Positions 43,916 to 44,780 of a stretch of 44,780 bases of DNA are shown here, piece by piece. The position numbers were made by a program, and so were the translations under genes. Source of the stretch: Gammaproteobacteria bacterium (GTDB lineage: Bacteria > Pseudomonadota > Gammaproteobacteria > Acidiferrobacterales > SZUA-150); contig JAOUNW010000003.1 of the NCBI GenBank assembly GCA_029880755.1, positions 1 through 44,780 on the forward strand, written 5' to 3'. The stretch's first letter is position 1. The number at the start of each line of letters is the position of its first letter. Under the pieces are notes generated by a model. That model ran no database searches. It saw only the letters and a list, made by a program, of their open reading frames with translations, and was not told the DNA's origin.

Positions 43916-44137
43916 ATGAAACTACATCAATCATTCGACATGGTCACAGGCATGCTCCACGGCATTGTAGGCCTTGGTATGAGCCTGGCAGTCACCTTCC
44001 TGGTCGTTGACCTGTTGTTCCCCGGCACCACCAACATTGTTAACAATGTGGCCGCCATGGTGAACAGCTTTATTGGTCATGGGTTGGTCGGCATGATCGC
44101 ATTGCTGGTGTTCATTTCTCTTTACCGCGACAAATAA
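43916..44137 (+). CDS. Small membrane protein, first of a paralogous pair
   Basis: The 73-residue product has two membrane helices: one around 14-37 with GIVGLGMSLAVTFLVVDLLF, then PGTTNIVNNVAAMVNSF and a second around 52-70 with GLVGMIALLVFISLYR. A GAGGTAAG site before ATG 43916 supports the start. It is a clear paralogue of the next gene (shared D-x-LFPG-T/A-T...VN...GL-G-IALL-F pattern), so the pair arose by tandem duplication. I do not recognise the family and no function can be given. Confidence 0.75.
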   Translation: MKLHQSFDMVTGMLHGIVGLGMSLAVTFLVVDLLFPGTTNIVNNVAAMVNSFIGHGLVGMIALLVFISLYRDK

Positions 44138-44182
44138 TTTCTCGCTAACTTAATAGTCAAAAAAGAGAAAGGAGACACTCAA

Positions 44183-44437
44183 ATGGCCAAAGCAACCGAA
44201 AAGCTATCCTTCAAGGATACGCTTAACCAGGTCACTGACTGGCTGCGTTATCTAACGGAGTTTGGCTTTGCACTGATCCTTGCTTTCGTAATGATCGACA
44301 TCCTGTTCCCGGGCGCCACCGGCGTGGTCAAAAATCTCGGGGTGGTAGTTGGTCAGTTCTCGAAAGAAGGACTGTCGGGCCTGATCGCCCTGCTGCTGTT
44401 CCTGGTCTTGTTCCGCAGCAAGCAATTACCCAAGTGA
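44183..44437 (+). CDS. Small membrane protein, second of the paralogous pair
   Basis: An 84-residue two-helix protein with a longer charged start (MAKATEKLSFKDTLNQVTDW), helix one with FGFALILAFVMIDILFPG, a loop ATGVVKNLGVVVGQF, and helix two with GLSGLIALLLFLVLFR, ending KQLPK. AAAGGAGACA before ATG 44183 is a strong ribosome site. It lies 45 bases after its paralogue, and a terminator follows. The pair may form a hetero-oligomer in the membrane; the role is unknown. Confidence 0.8.
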   Translation: MAKATEKLSFKDTLNQVTDWLRYLTEFGFALILAFVMIDILFPGATGVVKNLGVVVGQFSKEGLSGLIALLLFLVLFRSKQLPK

Positions 44438-44780
44438 CTGTAATTGACTGGCGAAAGCCAATAAAAACGGGCCCAAACGGGCCCGTTTTCTTTTGGGATT
44501 GATCCTAACCCATGGGCTGGTTTTATTACGCCAATACGCGGCATCTCCAACCAGTCGTTTGTAATAATTGAGACCATTCTATCTATCACAATAAGCATTT
44601 ACTTATACAGTTATCACTTTTCCCTTAAAAATAAGGACATCGAGGTGTAATATTTGAGACTGGTCACAAACAAATGCAGACCGTTCTATATAATCAACTG
44701 TTGCAGCCGACGAACGAACCAAAAGAATATTCTTAATGCAATTGAAAGAAGTTGATAAAAAATGAAATCGATGATACTAA
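44438..44780. other. Gene-free end of the window
   Basis: After the terminator there is AT-rich sequence with no supported gene. A TATAAT at 44689 may be the -10 of a promoter for a gene beyond the window, but no matching -35 is present. The imperfect repeats GACCATTCTATCTATCA (from 44572) and GACCGTTCTATATAATCA (from 44679) may be binding sites. Confidence 0.45.
44464..44494 (+). terminator. Rho-independent terminator after the small membrane protein pair
   Basis: AAAACGGGC (44464-44472) pairs with GCCCGTTTT (44481-44489), followed by CTTTT. It ends the two-gene transcript. Confidence 0.88.

Overview
The window looks like chromosomal DNA from a gammaproteobacterium. The evidence is an endonuclease III that carries every E. 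coli-numbered key residue, a glutaminyl-tRNA synthetase, an rnfB-nth neighbourhood, PpnP and YkvA, and a general resemblance of the genes to halotolerant sulfur-oxidising Chromatiales-type lineages. Enzymes for glycine betaine synthesis from glycine, together with a BCCT carrier, point to a salt-exposed habitat. This placement is inference from gene content; there is no rRNA or marker tree to confirm it. I see no tRNA, rRNA, CRISPR array, insertion sequence or phage gene.

Layout. 1-1425: the end of a Gfo/Idh/MocA oxidoreductase overlapping a DegT-type sugar aminotransferase. 1453-3912: a soluble RnfB-like ferredoxin, nth, and a FIST sensory protein. 4096-6632: a complete four-gene MNIO (DUF692) RiPP cluster, hvfABCD, whose precursor carries six EGxCG motifs. 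It is followed after 25 bases by a radical SAM ArsS (6658-7656). Facing it is a tightly packed minus-strand set, gloA, a small membrane protein and two arsenosugar-type glycosyltransferase genes (9677-7667). 9790-13239: a 1149-residue PhnD-PAS-GGDEF-EAL membrane signalling protein. 13519-20063: argG and a plastid-like pyruvate dehydrogenase operon pdhA-pdhB-(E2-E3 fusion), all on minus. 20597-21249: a 35-residue membrane peptide and a PuuD-like membrane protein. 21392-23503: argD and argF. 23656-27913: a FimX-like c-di-GMP protein and an Atm1-type ABC exporter. 27927-31076: glnS and a chromate transporter (minus). 31550-34410: a YeiH-like carrier with a large insert, a 40-residue membrane peptide, a universal stress protein and an unknown membrane protein. 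34443-37267: two overlapping FAD-protein genes. 37387-38043: a 2-oxoglutarate/Fe(II) oxygenase. 38082-38406: palindromic intergenic repeats. 38418-38789: a YkvA protein. 39259-42506: GSMT, SDMT and a BCCT carrier for making and importing glycine betaine. 42503-43664: ppnP and a SIMPL protein. 43916-44437: two tandem paralogous small membrane proteins.

How they work together. Three arginine genes (argD, argF, argG) lie in one neighbourhood but on opposite strands, split by the PDH operon. The hvf cluster plus ArsS forms a possible metal/metalloid stress locus and is the most interesting system here: a thiol-rich modified peptide sits directly against arsenosugar chemistry. Two large c-di-GMP proteins, one apparently active and one probably a receptor, flank the central metabolic block. 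Several very small membrane proteins sit beside larger membrane proteins and are easily missed by length-limited gene finders.
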